Below are positions 23,601 through 35,628 of a stretch of 64,000 nucleotides of DNA, one piece after another. Made by a program: the position numbers and the translations under genes. The notes below the pieces were generated by a model that was given only the letters and a program-made list of their open reading frames with translations, did not search any database and was not told where the DNA came from. The DNA comes from Isoetes taiwanensis (Eukaryota; Streptophyta; Lycopodiopsida; Isoetales; Isoetaceae), in contig JAJEKV010000002.1 in NCBI GenBank assembly GCA_021234155.1, positions 42,207,203 through 42,271,202 of the forward strand, in the 5' to 3' direction. The stretch's first letter is position 1; each line of letters starts with the position of its first letter.

Positions 23601-26600
23601 TGGCATTCTGCAAGAAGAAGAGTCTCCAGGCCAAAAGCTCTGACATTAGCATTTGCATTGGGGGGGTATTTTAGACACATGCTCATTGGGCATCCTAATC
23701 GCATGTCCTCATGAAAGAATTGAACTTGAGACCATAAAATGCAACCAAATAATCCATGTCTTTCACATAAATTAAAAGAATAATCTGAATCTCCATCCTT
23801 AAGTCTTGTGGTACAAAACATAATATATAGAAAAGGAAGTGTACAAAGATTGAATTAACTTTAGTATATATCACAGTTTTTGGGGACCCTAAAAAGTTGC
23901 TTTCACCTTTGTTGTAAAAGCAGTTCCTAAAATATGTGGAGAATTGATACCTTTAGAAGAAGGTATGTTTCAGAACATATCCTGTATAGTGAATCATGAA
24001 GGAAAACTACTAGTTTACCTTTAGTACTGTTTGGCAAAAATTGTCTATTTGTGTTTGTTAGAGAATCTACAAGTAATAAACATGTGCTAGAGAAAGCCAA
24101 TATTGTGTACTAAATCTTTTATTAAAAACATTCATGATCTTGGTAAGTAGTGAGGCTTCTCTTTATGTATCATTAAGCAACAAAGAGAAGAATAATAAAA
24201 TGGAGACTTGTCTTATCCGTTGTGATATCTGACTATTACTTGGGTCAATGCTATGCCTAGGAATGCAATATAAATGTTAGTATATCCATCTTCTTTTTAT
24301 GTACTTACTTCAAGAGAACCTTCACTTCAATAGTGAACGCATGCAGGATTATTTAATATCATGTGTCATGGCCTACGCTAAATTGATGAGTTTACAACAA
24401 TATCAATTTTATTAACTAGATGTATGTGTTTCCTTGGATACGTTTCCCTATGTTGCTTATAAGCGACTTTATCTAACTTTTATGCCTAAAAAACAATATA
24501 TAATGTTACTATTTCCAATGGTAAACCTTGTAGTTGAAACCATCTCTAAAGCATGCATTAAATTAAATAGAAGAAAAGAAACATAAGAGGATTATTATTG
24601 TAGGGATGGCATAGAGAAAAAGAAGGAATTAAAAGTGTGTCTAACCATACCAATCCTTTTGATGATTGTGTTCATGCAAGGAGCTAAGTATTTTATATTT
24701 GCTCATCTTTTAATCAAAAAGTTCATCTTTATGCTAAGCAATCATAATCTAAATTTAATACTTGCTCACCTTTTGTTTTTCAAAAGTTTATCTTTTATGC
24801 TTCGTAATCATAACATTTTGATATTTATATTCCCCACAAGATGGTGTTTATATATTGTATTTACAGTTGGAATGTTTGTCTTAGAATGAGAAACGGGATG
24901 GATCATTTTTTGGGATTCGATAATTACTAAAATCATAGAACGGTTCTAGATAGAATAAATGAAATATAGTTCTTGTCCTCGTGGAAGAAGAAAGAGGGAA
25001 AAAGTATGCCATCTTTTTATACTCTCACCGACATATATTTGTAAAAGATATACCAAATGGAACATCCATCCTAGTATAAGTTGTATCAACGAGGATGAGA
25101 AGCCACAAATGGGCATCCCCTCAGGGCCTTTTTTTTTTTCCTTTTTTTTTTTTTTTTCCTTTTGCCCTTTTTTTTGGTGGTGGGGGGGGGTAAGTGTTTT
25201 TTTTTTTTTTTTTTAAGTAAATGGTATGGCTCAAATAAGCAAGGATCCTATCAATGAGATAGGGCTTCTTGGCAATGTGCAAACCATACGGAGGAGGAAC
25301 TCGCGTGAAACTATATGCATTAGCAAAACGTACTTGCATTTCTTCTAGTCCTACCAATCAAAGCATAATAAGTGCAGCCAATGACATATATTAAAAGGAA
25401 GGTAAAAATTTTTGAGAGAAAACAATAGGAAGATGTGCAATCAACTATTGGTATCCAACTTGAGTTATTGTTCAAGTTGTATTTATCAAGCCAATGTTCT
25501 ATTACACCATAATTTACATGACCCGCTATTCCCCTCTTCATGGAGCAAATAGCCAAATTATACAATGCATGTAAAGCCAACTGAGTTGTATGGTCTTAAC
25601 TTCAGGTTATATGGGAGTATGTTGAAAGAGAACTAAATTGTTGAAACTATGTCAAGATAAGATGATGTATATTGGAGAGGTAGTTCAAGATGGATGCAAT
25701 TTCAATGGATATGAGAAGCTAATAGACTTCTTCATGATTTGATAATGATGCCATCCTAGAGAAAGCGGAATTCTTCATCTAAATAGTAGCGCCAGATGCT
25801 CACATGCTTCAATCTATTCGTTTGAAAAAGTGAATCTATAGGTATAGGGATTTTGAAATTATGCTTGAAGTTCTTGTGAAATGTAATGATCAATAAATCT
25901 TGAAACACAAAGCTCAAATTAATTTGCATTGGTTGCTCTTTCTATCCATTGCTAAACCACCTTGAAGTGTACCTTGACTCCTGTCTTTATAATATGATGC
26001 CATATGTATTGACTGCTATATTGCCAAGTAAAATACGAGATGCTACTGCAATTATTAGTTACAACTTTGGAAATGTCATTAATTCCTTTCCTTGTCATGA
26101 CAAGGAAGAATATACATGATTTCAATGTACTTTATCAATAAACAAGACTAGTTATAGTATAATTGACGAGTTTGACAAAGTTAAAATTCATATAAATTTA
26201 AAACTATATATAATAGTAGAGAGAGCATGTATTGAGATTGACACTACGAGACAAATGTGAAGGCAGATGAGATTAATGAATGTGAAAATACATGAATTGA
26301 AGGTAGCATGTATTGATAAGGATGGTTTTTGAGTGTGAAAGGCTAATAAGTTAAAGGGATAAAAATACGTCCATCAAGGAAGGGGCAATATACTCGATTT
26401 GTTTAACAATATTTGTGGATTCAATGCTTGGAATGTTTGGTTTGTTGGAATGGCAGAGAAGGTACGCAGATTCACATGCTATGCTGTCGAGATTTGATAT
26501 TATCATTTTCTGAGCATCATAGAAATAAAAGTACTAGTATCAACCTTTACAAAGGACTGGTTTGGGTAACTACCCAAAACGAAGATCCAAGACAAACACT
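20650..26600. other. Long stretch without a recognisable gene
   Basis: No domain was recognised on either strand. The minus-strand frame 23,492-23,821 (with HGLFGCILWSQVQFFHEDM) is protein-like but unassigned. A 47-bp tandem duplication lies at 22,052-22,145 (AGACAAAGCCTTGCATGCCA). On the minus strand at 22,366-22,396 TGGTATCAGAGC is followed by CTCGAGTTCGAGTC, resembling an iMet primer-binding site or tRNA-derived box, probably from an old LTR element. A long T-run with a short G-run occupies 25,130-25,215. The rest (23,830-26,400) is AT-rich. Confidence 0.5.
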
Positions 26601-26734
26601 AACAGACCATGGCTGCCGCTGCAGCAAGGCAGGCAGTCAGTCTGGAGCCTCGGGCCAAAAAACGGATCATTCAAGGCGGTCCATATCACAAACGAATGAT
26701 CCCATTTGTCAAACTCAAAAAATATCACTTCAAA

Positions 26735-27818
26735 TCAGTTGATAATCTGAAACTTAAGCCAGGAAGAGGAGCTGAGCTCCAGGGTGAGGCCGGTTTTGAG
26801 ATTCTTAGCAGAAACATTGTCGGAACAATCCTGGAGAACATCTGGGCAGGGGTGGAGCCGTTTTTTCTCGTTAACAAGAGGAACTCCGAATAATCTGAGC
26901 GGCCGGGAGTAAGAATCGGACAGGGGTTGGTGATGATCCTCTTCAATCTCTGAAACATTGGGAGAAGAATGCTGGTGGCTCTGATTCGTGGCAGATGCTT
27001 CGAGCAAAAGCATGGCTCTGGAAGGCCTGTTTTCGACGGGGCACTGCGGAGAATTAAACAGGACTTTACAGCTTGCTGTGGCGCTGCCTCTTCGAGCGAC
27101 CACATTGGCTACATTGCTCATTTCGGCGATGGCAGATCCGTCAACAATCCCCCCTTCGCTGCATTTGAGAAGCTTAAGCCAGCTTAGATCCTGCCTGGCA
27201 TGTTTCTCGATACAGACCAGAACTTCGTCGTAGAGTTGCCTCAGATGCAAAACCTCTGAGAGCAGAACGTAATTCTCCCTTCTAAGCCTTTCATTTTCGT
27301 CCAACATGCTCATTGTATTACCTCCACAAGGAAAGCAAGCCCATGATCTAGAATCCTCCATCGATCCAAAAGGCTGCCCAGCTTTCCGGCGCTGAATCTC
27401 GGAGAGCAAGTGCTGGCTCCCGCGCCGGAAGTAGTCGTTGGCAAACTCCCACCGGTCGGAGACTATTTTCCGAAAGCCCTGGAGCCCAACCCAAAAATCT
27501 GTGAGCCAAAACTATCTAAAAAAAAAACCCAACTCAACCCAACCCAGACCAGAGCTTTAGTTTCAGACTTACATAGGTATTGAGCTGCCTGACGAAGCTG
27601 GAGAAGTTGTTGTGCTTGAAATAATTGGGCAGAATGTCTTTCGCGAATTCCGGCGGTCGCCAAACCACGAACGTCGATCCGTCGTCTCCCCATGAAACCA
27701 CATCGTCCGTCGCCGGATCATCAACCAAATGATACGTCTTGGTCAGAAACGGCGCCGGAAGAGCTCGCGATTCTACCGCCAACATGGCATGCTCAAGCTG
27801 GTCGAACTCAAGCTCCAT
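26735..27818 (-). CDS. Class B heat shock transcription factor (HSFB)
   Basis: Two exons, complement(27573..27818) and (26735..27478), give about 329 residues. Exon 1 holds the start of the HSF DNA-binding domain: [15 protein letters not shown], then [20 protein letters not shown] and [16 protein letters not shown]. It ends at TAT before GTAAGT. The 94-bp intron sits at the site conserved in plant HSFs. Exon 2 continues [20 protein letters not shown] and [11 protein letters not shown] leucine-heptad oligomerisation region follows ([20 protein letters not shown]), with no class-A insert. Near the C-terminus are LFGV, the core of the class-B repressor motif, and a basic KKRL that may be a nuclear signal. 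The ATG at 27,818 ([10 protein letters not shown]) is chosen because the frame upstream lacks another ATG. No stop or frameshift is seen, so the gene looks intact. It should act in the nucleus as a repressor or co-regulator at heat shock elements. Confidence 0.9.
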
Positions 27819-29241
27819 CGCCAAAAAAACCCAGCTCTCAAATAGTTTTTCCGCTACTTGAAGCGAACTCAAAAAATCCAACGCTCCAGTGCATTCTTCA
27901 TGTGACTTCGCATCTGCTAAGGCTGCCCTGCGCCCAGATCACGAGCCATATAGTCCTCCCTCCCGTTTTTACCCCTCCTTTTGACCGCACTTACCCTGTC
28001 GTTTTTTACCCTGATGGTAATGTATCCCCTAGATCTCCATTATTCCATGGAATCTATCCCCCTTTGCCCCCGCCTTACTGCCCTACAGTGACTGCCCCTC
28101 CCGCCGTCGCTGCTCCCCCTGACAGTGACTGTGACTGCCCCCGTAACGGCGCCGAATCAACCCGCATCATTCTTCTGCCGTCCATGCCCTTCACGTGGCT
28201 GTACGGCCTGCTGACGTGGACTGTTTGTCCCCCTCGTTCCCGGCCACGCACGGGCGCCCTCGCTTCTTCACAGCAGACATTTTCTCAGTGGCTTTCAGTG
28301 AGATCCTGGCCGTCTGATCGTATCTTTGTTTTGCCCTCTTCTACGAAATGGATTCGTGTGTATCTTTTCTTCATATCCTCCCGCAATCTGCCCTAGATGT
28401 TGATGCTTTTGGATTTCGCCCTCCATCAATTTCTTCATGTCATCTTGCATGCTTGTTGTGGCCAACTTGTGTCTCTCCCTCACATGTTTCAATTCAATTC
28501 AAATTCACATGTATCAATGCTATATATTGTATCTCTTCTCCCCCAGTTGCCATGTGTCCACAAAGCTGAAAGAAGCATTCGTGTATTCTTTGCTCCTCAA
28601 CAACATAACTTCAGCCCGCACCAAATTTATGCATGTCGTCTTCATCCTAACACGTATGCTAACCTACAAGACAATGCTAGTAATTTCACACCAAATGCCC
28701 CAACATAATGTGAAAAGAACCATCCGCTTTTGTTTCCTAGTAGACTTGTCCAAGTGTTAGCTTTTTCTCATGTCGAGACAACACAAGAAAATTCTAATTC
28801 TTATATAGTTTAATACATCTTGGTTGTAGGTTTTCAATGACGTGAAAAACCTATGTAGAGTAGTTGTTGTTTAATATGATCATGGGGAATTCCTCTGATA
28901 TGCTTGTACAACTAAGAATCATCTCAAAGTGATTGATGCTTCAGGGACATTTCTTACTTCTGGAAGTACTTTGTAACATTTTGAGTGTATAATATGAAGT
29001 AAAACACGTTCTTCAAAAAAAAAAAAAAAACTAAGAATTTGGTATACCAAAGCATGTGAGGAGATGATGACCAATCTAAGTATTTTCATCCATTAGTAGA
29101 GTTGTTGTGAAGATGGAGTTAAGCATGGTCTCATAAATATGATAATAATAAAACCAGAGTTAAATTGCAAATTAAGTTCCTTGATGTCAGTTGATGTGTT
29201 CGCTAAATATGCGACTATTTGTCATCATTATATATAGATAT
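27819..29241. other. HSFB upstream region and AT-rich spacer
   Basis: The 5' flank of the HSFB gene (27,819-28,500) is C/T-rich on the + strand, which is not unusual for a plant promoter and 5' UTR. I did not find a convincing heat shock element or TATA box close to the start. From 28,500 to 29,241 the DNA is AT-rich with an A-run at 29,016-29,032. No gene is seen. Confidence 0.4.
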
Positions 29242-30055
29242 TGATATGGATATGGTAGCTCGGGGGAGTGGCCTTGAACGTTGGTCTTGGTGGACTAGCA
29301 TGGGTGTGTGAGATTGGCGAATTAATGGCAAGGCAAGGCAATTAAATTGGCAAAGATATTTTAAGTTAGAAATAGCTAAATAATATCATGTAAGATATTA
29401 TTTAATGGCTAAGCTTTATAAGGCTTCTTTAAAATAGAAATAGCCGAACCTTTTGTCTAAAAGAGCCAGCATCGGATTTATACGGGAGGCTGCATCGAAT
29501 TTTTAGAGCATCATCAACGGCTGTCGACCAGATTCCGGACGTCTCCAACTAGCTGCTGCTGTCGACTCTGCTGATCCAGCCTTAAGCCCGCTTCGTCCAT
29601 AAGTCTATTGAGCTTCCCTTTGCCGGAACTGTGATCCTTGCCTTAAAGTATTGCCATAGCCTTCAACTTTGCCAATGATCTGCCAGATCTCAACACCGGT
29701 TGGCCCGGTTGGGTGGAGAACTGCCATTATTTGCCTTGTATTGAGAATCTTCCTCTAGTTTTGGTGAACTAGAGCCGGATCATTCTGAGCTATTGGTGTA
29801 GCTTATATCAATTGGTGTAACTCGTATCTTATGTTCATTGGATCTGTGCTTATTTGTCTTCTTATTTCATACTTAGATCATTTTGTCATTGTTAACGGTT
29901 TATTCTGTGGATTCTGTAGCAAACCTAGACGGTTTACAGATTATGAGATTATGATTTGTTTGAAGAGATCTGGTATTCTATTTAGAGGAGATAAAAGGTA
30001 TGGTTTATTGTTGTGAACCTATAAAAGGTATAGTTTATTGTTGTGAACCATATCA
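29242..30055 (+). repeat. 5' LTR of the non-autonomous element
   Basis: 814 bp, TG...CA ends, followed two bases later by the tRNA-iMet primer-binding site TGGTATCAGAGCC (30,058-30,070). Confidence 0.85.
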
Positions 30056-31248
30056 ATTGGTATCAGAGCCAAGCTATTCCTAAAGTTTGCAAAGACTTTC
30101 GGTTGGTGCTGGAGATTGCAAACAGGAATAGAGAATCTTATTCTGGTTATTCTTGATGTTTGTAAGTCATCTAGTTGGTGCTAGTGATTGCAAACTGGAA
30201 TAGAATTCCTTCTCCTTTGAGAATCTAAATGATCTTCTTTCTATGAATTTAAAATCTTTCCTTGAATTATTCTTTCACAATTTGATTCTACCCAGATCAC
30301 TCAATCTTTGGATATCAGTACGAAAAAAAAAATTGTTTATTGCAGGAAACATGGTGCAGGTGATTGGTGACGTGGAATAAGCAGAGGGAACTGAGCCTAA
30401 TCTTCCTTATCAATCCATTTCATTTGCCAAAATGGATCTCCTTTCAATCAAGCCTAATCAAAACTGACAATCCATCTCCTTGGCCAGGATGGATCTCCGT
30501 TGAAACCTTTCCTGCATCTACAGTGGTGGACGGATCAATCTTTATCTGAACTCTCTATCCTTGATAAATTTTGAACTATTCCAAACTAAACGAGTTTAGT
30601 GCGGTCCATTGTTTTAGTAAGACGTCTTAATAATGAATATCTATCTGTAAGAAATATTAGTTTAAAAGTAGAGGTGACTTCAAAATCTGTTAAATGATTT
30701 TAAAGGATTCGTGCCTTTAGAGAAATTGTAAATCTATTTTATGATTGTATTGCTTCCTTCTAATGAATGATCATGCCATTAATAGTTGCACAATGGTTGG
30801 TGCCATAAGTGTTGATGTTAATGGATGATATTGAAATTCTAGATTGGTGTCTAGAGTTTTGAGCAGTAGTTGGTGCTACTGGTTGGAGTCGGTGCTTCAA
30901 CAGAAATCCTTGATCTTTTCTTAATCTTGCCTTTATCTTAAAATTTAAATTTTATCTAGTAGATCTTAAGCTTTGCTAATATATCTCAAAAGAATAATCA
31001 AATCTTTCCTGAATCTTTATCTTAGTCTTTAGCCACAACAGTTGTGATTGTCATAAATAGTTGGTGCTATTTTATGAAGTCATAATCCTAGCCTTTAGTC
31101 CTTAAAATGGATTGAGTTAGTGCTCATGTACAAATTGAGTTGGTGCTCATGTATAAATTGAGTTGGTGCTCAATTGGATAAATTAAGTTGGTGCTTAATT
31201 TGTTTATGGACACAACTGAGGTCAGTTGCCTTCAGAAAAGGGAGGAAT

Positions 31249-32053
31249 TGATATGGATATGGTAGCTCAGGGGAGTGGCCTTGAACGTTGGTCTTGGTGG
31301 ACTAGCATGGGTGTGTGAGATTGGCGAATTAATGGCAAGGCAAGGCAATTAAATTGGCAAAGATATTGTAAGTTAGAAATAGCTAAATTAAGATATTATT
31401 TAATGGCTAAGCTTTATAAGGCTTATTTACAATAGAAATAACCGAACCTTTTGTCTAAAAGAGCCAGCATCGGATTTATAAGGGAGGCTGCATCAATTTT
31501 TCGGAGCATCATCAACGGCTGTCGACCAGATTCCGGACGTCTCCAACTAGCTGCTGCTGTCGACTCTGCTGATCCAGCCTTAAGCCCGCTTCGTCCATAA
31601 GCCTATTGAGCTTCCCTTTGCCAGAACTGTGATCCTTGCCTTAAAGTATTGCCATAGCCTTCTGCTTTGCCAATGATCTGCCAGATCTCAATACCGGTTG
31701 GCCCGGTTGGGTGGAGAACTGCCATTATTTGCCTTGTATTGAGAATCTTCCTCTAGTTTTGGTGAACTAGAGTCGGATCATTCTGAGCTATTGGTGTAGC
31801 TCTTATCAATTGGTGTAACTCGTATCTTATGTTCATTGGATCTGTGCTTATTTGTCTTCTTATTTCATACTTAGATCATTTTGTCATTGCTAACGGTTTA
31901 TTCTGTGGATTCTATAGCAAACCTAGACGGTTTACAGATTATGAGATTATTATTTGTTTGAAGAGATCTGGTATTCTATTTAGAGGAGATAAAAGGTATG
32001 GTTTATTGTTGTGAACCTATATAAGGTATGGTTTATTGTTGTAAACCATACCA
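31249..32053 (+). repeat. 3' LTR of the non-autonomous element
   Basis: Near-identical copy of 29,242-30,055, preceded by the polypurine tract. It is followed by ATTGG, the same bases that follow the 5' LTR, hinting that the right junction arose by recombination. Confidence 0.85.
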
Positions 32054-32272
32054 ATTGGGAAGAAGCAAAAAAGAAAAACTTAAATTCATTAGCAAATCTT
32101 AAGTCTAGATACTCAGCTGCAATAGCTTTGCTCTTTGGCAGCTTGGAAGGAGCTCAAAAAATGAGCATGGTATATTTTTCTAGAATTTTTGCAGGTTAGA
32201 AGCATGACCCTGCTTGAATATATTTTGCAATGGCCGAAACTCAAAAAAACCAACTTAATACCAGGCTTCTAG
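32054..32272 (+). pseudogene. Coding-like sequence split by the LTR element (left part)
   Basis: The frame reads SLANLKSRYSAAIALLFGSL and AQKMSMVYFSRIFAG. A second frame then enters the TCTAG target site and resumes after the LTR element at 43,600 for another ~35 codons (AMAIASLLVFKSALMESSAK). The composition is protein-like, but I do not recognise a family. A stop separates the first and second frames, so this is either a decayed gene or an exon boundary. Confidence 0.35.
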
Positions 32273-34653
32273 TGTGACGTTCCAGCATAACATATGGTAT
32301 GAATACGTATATTATACTGACACGTCACTAGTACATGTCGACTCAGATGACATGTACACGGCGACCGTAAAGGGTAGTACCCTAGGGTACGACCTTGTGA
32401 ACCATTATATTGCACATGTTAAGGCCACATGTGAATATAATATCTTTTGCCATGTGGCAATAGCCCATTGACCAAAAGGGCCCAGCCCTAAAATTCGTGG
32501 GGATAAAGGGGCATAAACCCTAAAAGGGAAACCCTTTCGGTTTCCAGCCCCTATAGGTCGGATTGGAGCAGCATTGGATGCCATTTTACTTTGAAGAGTA
32601 GCAGAGGAATCGAATTCCTAGGTTGCAGCTCGATCCAAGACCGGCCAGATCTCGAAATCCAAAGAAGATGGACGCTTTCGAGGAGTGGGAGCCAGCCAAG
32701 AAGCGGGTTAGTGGTTGATCCGATAGTTAGATCCGATTTTTCAGCCCTCATTCCATAGGATTAGTATCCATTCTTAGCTATAGGCGACCCCTACAGCCTA
32801 AGAATGATAAACACTAACAAAGGAACCTAACCATGTATGATTAGGTAGATTAGAATAGATGTATTCTATTATTTCAGTTCTGTTGTGTTGATGTTTGACA
32901 TTCTATGCGCCACTCTTGTGTATTGGGAAGGGGGGTAGAGACCCAGAGCCCAAGTAGATGGATGATCCTAGTTTTAGCCCATTAATTCCCAATTAATGCG
33001 GCCTGTGCATAAGAGCCCGCCTGGCTGTGGGTGGCGGAGCTAGACCGGCTGACAAGGGAGGGCTTGTCTAATCACAGTTGATCCCTCTGATGCGTAGCGA
33101 CGGCCGAGGAACGTTGTGAGCTAGGCCTAATACCCTGGCACTGCGTGAGGGCAGGGTATGGGCTCGACACCTCTTGGGTGATGCGTCATCTTCTAGGGGT
33201 TCAAGTCGTATACGAGCAGTGGCTCTCTAGCTCGCCTGTGATTGGCATGAACCTTCTGGAGGAGAGTGATCTCCTCCTGCCTCATCGGGGCTGGGGAGAT
33301 GCAACCCAGTAGTAGTAGCCCCTCTGGCTATTCACCCGGCAGGCTACGGTCAGGCTCCAATACTTTTCAGCCTATCTGCAAAGTATGCATAGGAGGGGCG
33401 GATGGAGTGGACTACCCAACGGCCATGTTCCTATGCCAGCCAAATCCATTTGCCATGAATTCTGTCTGCATTGCTATCTGGGAGCCCAAGCCGTCAGTCT
33501 TTCCCCATGAGTCTGAGCCTGGGTAGGACTTCCCTATGTTATGCTGATGTACTGATGTGTTGATGCAGCTACTGTGATATGGTGGACCACCCTTCGAGGT
33601 GGGTATGTTATTATTGATTTATGTCATGTGCTCATGTGTGTTTACGCTTCCGCAGTTAGATCGATCCCGAGGGAGACGGGATGAATGACACGTCCATTCT
33701 TCCCCGTCGGGTTCTTGGCCACCATCAAGAGCCCGATGTTAGGTAGACGGCCTCACGTCAGCGAGCAGATGCTGGTTTGAGGGATGATCTCCAGTTTGTA
33801 TACGACCAGGGCATCGTATATGAGCTGGGGCCATCACCAGGGTAATAAAGAGTGGCTAAAATTCGCCAAATGGCAAATTTTTAGACCTTTAGTCAAATTT
33901 CATGGCTAAAGTTTATAAAGGCAATTTTTTTAGAAAAAGCATAATTTAGCCACTCCAAAAGGGGGTAAATTCTGAACGCTTAGAGTTTAGCTGGGATTGT
34001 TTGCTGCATGGTGTACTGAATCGCCTTCTCTAAAGTTGATTAGGAGAACCCTGATCAATTCAAATAGCCATGCCAATTCTATTCAGGGACCTCTTTCATT
34101 TAGGAATTGCCATTAGCTACCTCAATCATATTTTGAATTTGTATCTATAAGTCATTTAGGTTAAATGCTATGAAGAATGTTACATGATGTTGCATTTTAA
34201 GCTTTAAATAGTAGTGCTCTCTTCTTGCAATTGTTGACCCTAAAGGGCTTTATCACCAAATTCACCATTTGGATGCATTTGACCCCAACGTAAACATGCA
34301 TGTTCCTTCAAACGATATTGTTTGTTCCTTATGAATTGTACTTTGAACAGCTTTGTTATCCTTTTGTAAAAGAAGCATATTGAATCAATGTCATTCATGT
34401 ACTAATCAGTGCTCAAAGTTTGAAGTTAAATAGTTGCACTTTAGCTGGGGACCAAGAAAAATTCACCAACATCAGAATTTCATGTCATATAAATTTTACA
34501 TTTTAGCCAAGTGGGAAGATAATTAAAGGGCTTCATTTTATCAAATTTCGCCAAGAAAAAAAACTAAGAACTTTTGTTTTTCATAGGTTTAGCCAACCTT
34601 AATTTGAATAGAAAAACATTTAGGGCCGTTAAAATTTACCCTGGGCCGTCACA
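32273..34653 (+). repeat. 5' LTR (interrupted by a MITE)
   Basis: Starts TGTGACGTTCCAG and ends GGCCGTCACA directly before the primer-binding site. It matches the 3' LTR over its whole length, with a few small indels, except for an 806-bp insertion at 33,838-34,643. It contains a hairpin-rich region and a TGTATTGGGAAGGGGGG block also seen in the 3' LTR. Confidence 0.9.
33838..34643. mobile_element. hAT-like MITE within the LTR
   Basis: The insertion begins CAGGGTAA and ends TTACCCTG, an 8-bp terminal inverted repeat. It is flanked by GGCC(A/G)TCAC on both sides, an 8-9 bp target duplication with one mismatch. This size and end sequence fit a non-autonomous hAT element; a 9-bp duplication would instead suggest a Mutator-type element. 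The 806-bp interior is AT-rich with no ORF. The corresponding 3' LTR lacks it, so it arrived after the retrotransposon. Confidence 0.75.
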
Positions 34654-34654
34654 A

Positions 34655-34667
34655 TGGTATCAGAGCT
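34655..34667 (+). promoter_or_regulatory. Primer-binding site (tRNA-iMet)
   Basis: TGGTATCAGAGCT directly follows the 5' LTR. It is complementary to the 3' end of plant initiator tRNA-Met and would prime minus-strand DNA synthesis. Confidence 0.85.
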
Positions 34668-34902
34668 CCGATCTTGGCAGACCAGGATCGAGCACTGACC
34701 GTAATCCTATAGGAACTAACTAATCTAGACATTCAATCTTGGAGATAAAAGCCCAAGCATGAACCTCGAGTAGTGGGAAATTTTTTTTCTTCCCGGGGTA
34801 GAGTTAGTAATCATCTAGAATTAGGATAATTAGAGAACATAAGTAAGATAGAACAAATAGAAGAAAAGCACCTAAGAGAGCCTAATAAATTTCAGGCACT
34901 TT

Positions 34903-35410
34903 CGGCCGACACCTCCAAGGGTGCGCCAGGAGCATGTTAGGTCCATACCTAATGGGTCTCTCGTGCACTCTTAGAGGGGTCACCCCATATGAACCCTAGA
35001 ACTCGGCCTTAGGAACCCCAAATTGTAAAATATAAGATGAAATCCCGCTTAAAAAGCTCGAATTAGCTAGATTTGTATGTTAAAACACAGAAAAACATTA
35101 AGTAAAAGTCATTTTTGGAGCAACACCTCTAAGGGTGCGCCAGGGCATAGTTAGGTCATGACCTAACACCCTCCTCGCGCACACTTAGAGGGGTCCCCTA
35201 AAAGTAACCTCGGAATTTGATCCAAATTTACTTAAATTCTAAAAGTAATGATAGAATCTTGCTTATAATGCTTAAATTAGTTAGAAATGCATGTTAATTT
35301 GTTTAAATTGGATAAGTTTAAAGCAAAAAGAGGTCAACACCTCTAAGGATGCAACAGGGCATAGTTAGGTCTGGACCTAACACGCTCCTCGCGCATGCTT
35401 AGAAGGGTTC
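34903..35410 (+). repeat. Three nested hairpins upstream of the H3-like ORF
   Basis: Copies at about 34,905-34,985, 35,125-35,203 and 35,335-35,408. Each has an outer stem of the type CCTCTAAGGGTGCGC pairing with GCGCACTCTTAGAGG and an inner stem around TTAGGT..ACCTAA. The loops differ while the stems are kept. Two more copies lie downstream of the ORF. The position in the untranslated leader suggests an RNA-level role such as packaging, translation or stability, but that is inference. Confidence 0.7.
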
Positions 35411-35628
35411 GAGGAAAAATAGTAGAAGAAGACCCAGCTTCGATTCGAGATATGGAGGATTTCACCAACAAACCAAGAAAATAAGCACTTAGGCCAAACC
35501 CTAAAATTTAACCCTATAAATTAAGTGGACTTAGACCTCATTTTTTTAGGGTTTTCCACGTTGTCCTTCGAGCTTGTCCCAACAGGCGATCTTCCGGCGC
35601 CCTGATCCAAATCGAACTCTGTCAAACA

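Larger units (their letters stand above)
29242..32053 (+). mobile_element. Non-autonomous LTR retrotransposon (LARD/TRIM-like)
   Basis: Two direct LTRs (29,242-30,055 and 31,249-32,053) start TGATATGGATATGG and end AACCATATCA or AACCATACCA. After the first comes ATTGGTATCAGAGCC, a primer-binding site for initiator tRNA-Met. Before the second comes GAAAAGGGAGGAAT, a polypurine tract. The 1.2-kb interior has no gag or pol and contains many TTGGTGCT repeats, three in tandem at 31,110-31,200. Both LTRs carry the same 61-codon frame (MFIGSVLICLLISYLDHF), which is probably incidental. No target-site duplication is visible: GATAT on the left, ATTGG on the right. The LTRs look more than 95% identical, so the insertion is fairly recent. 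Confidence 0.85.

Noticed and set aside
26609-27233. Open frames on the + strand across the HSFB gene
   Set aside because: They are antisense to a well-supported coding exon and show no domain.
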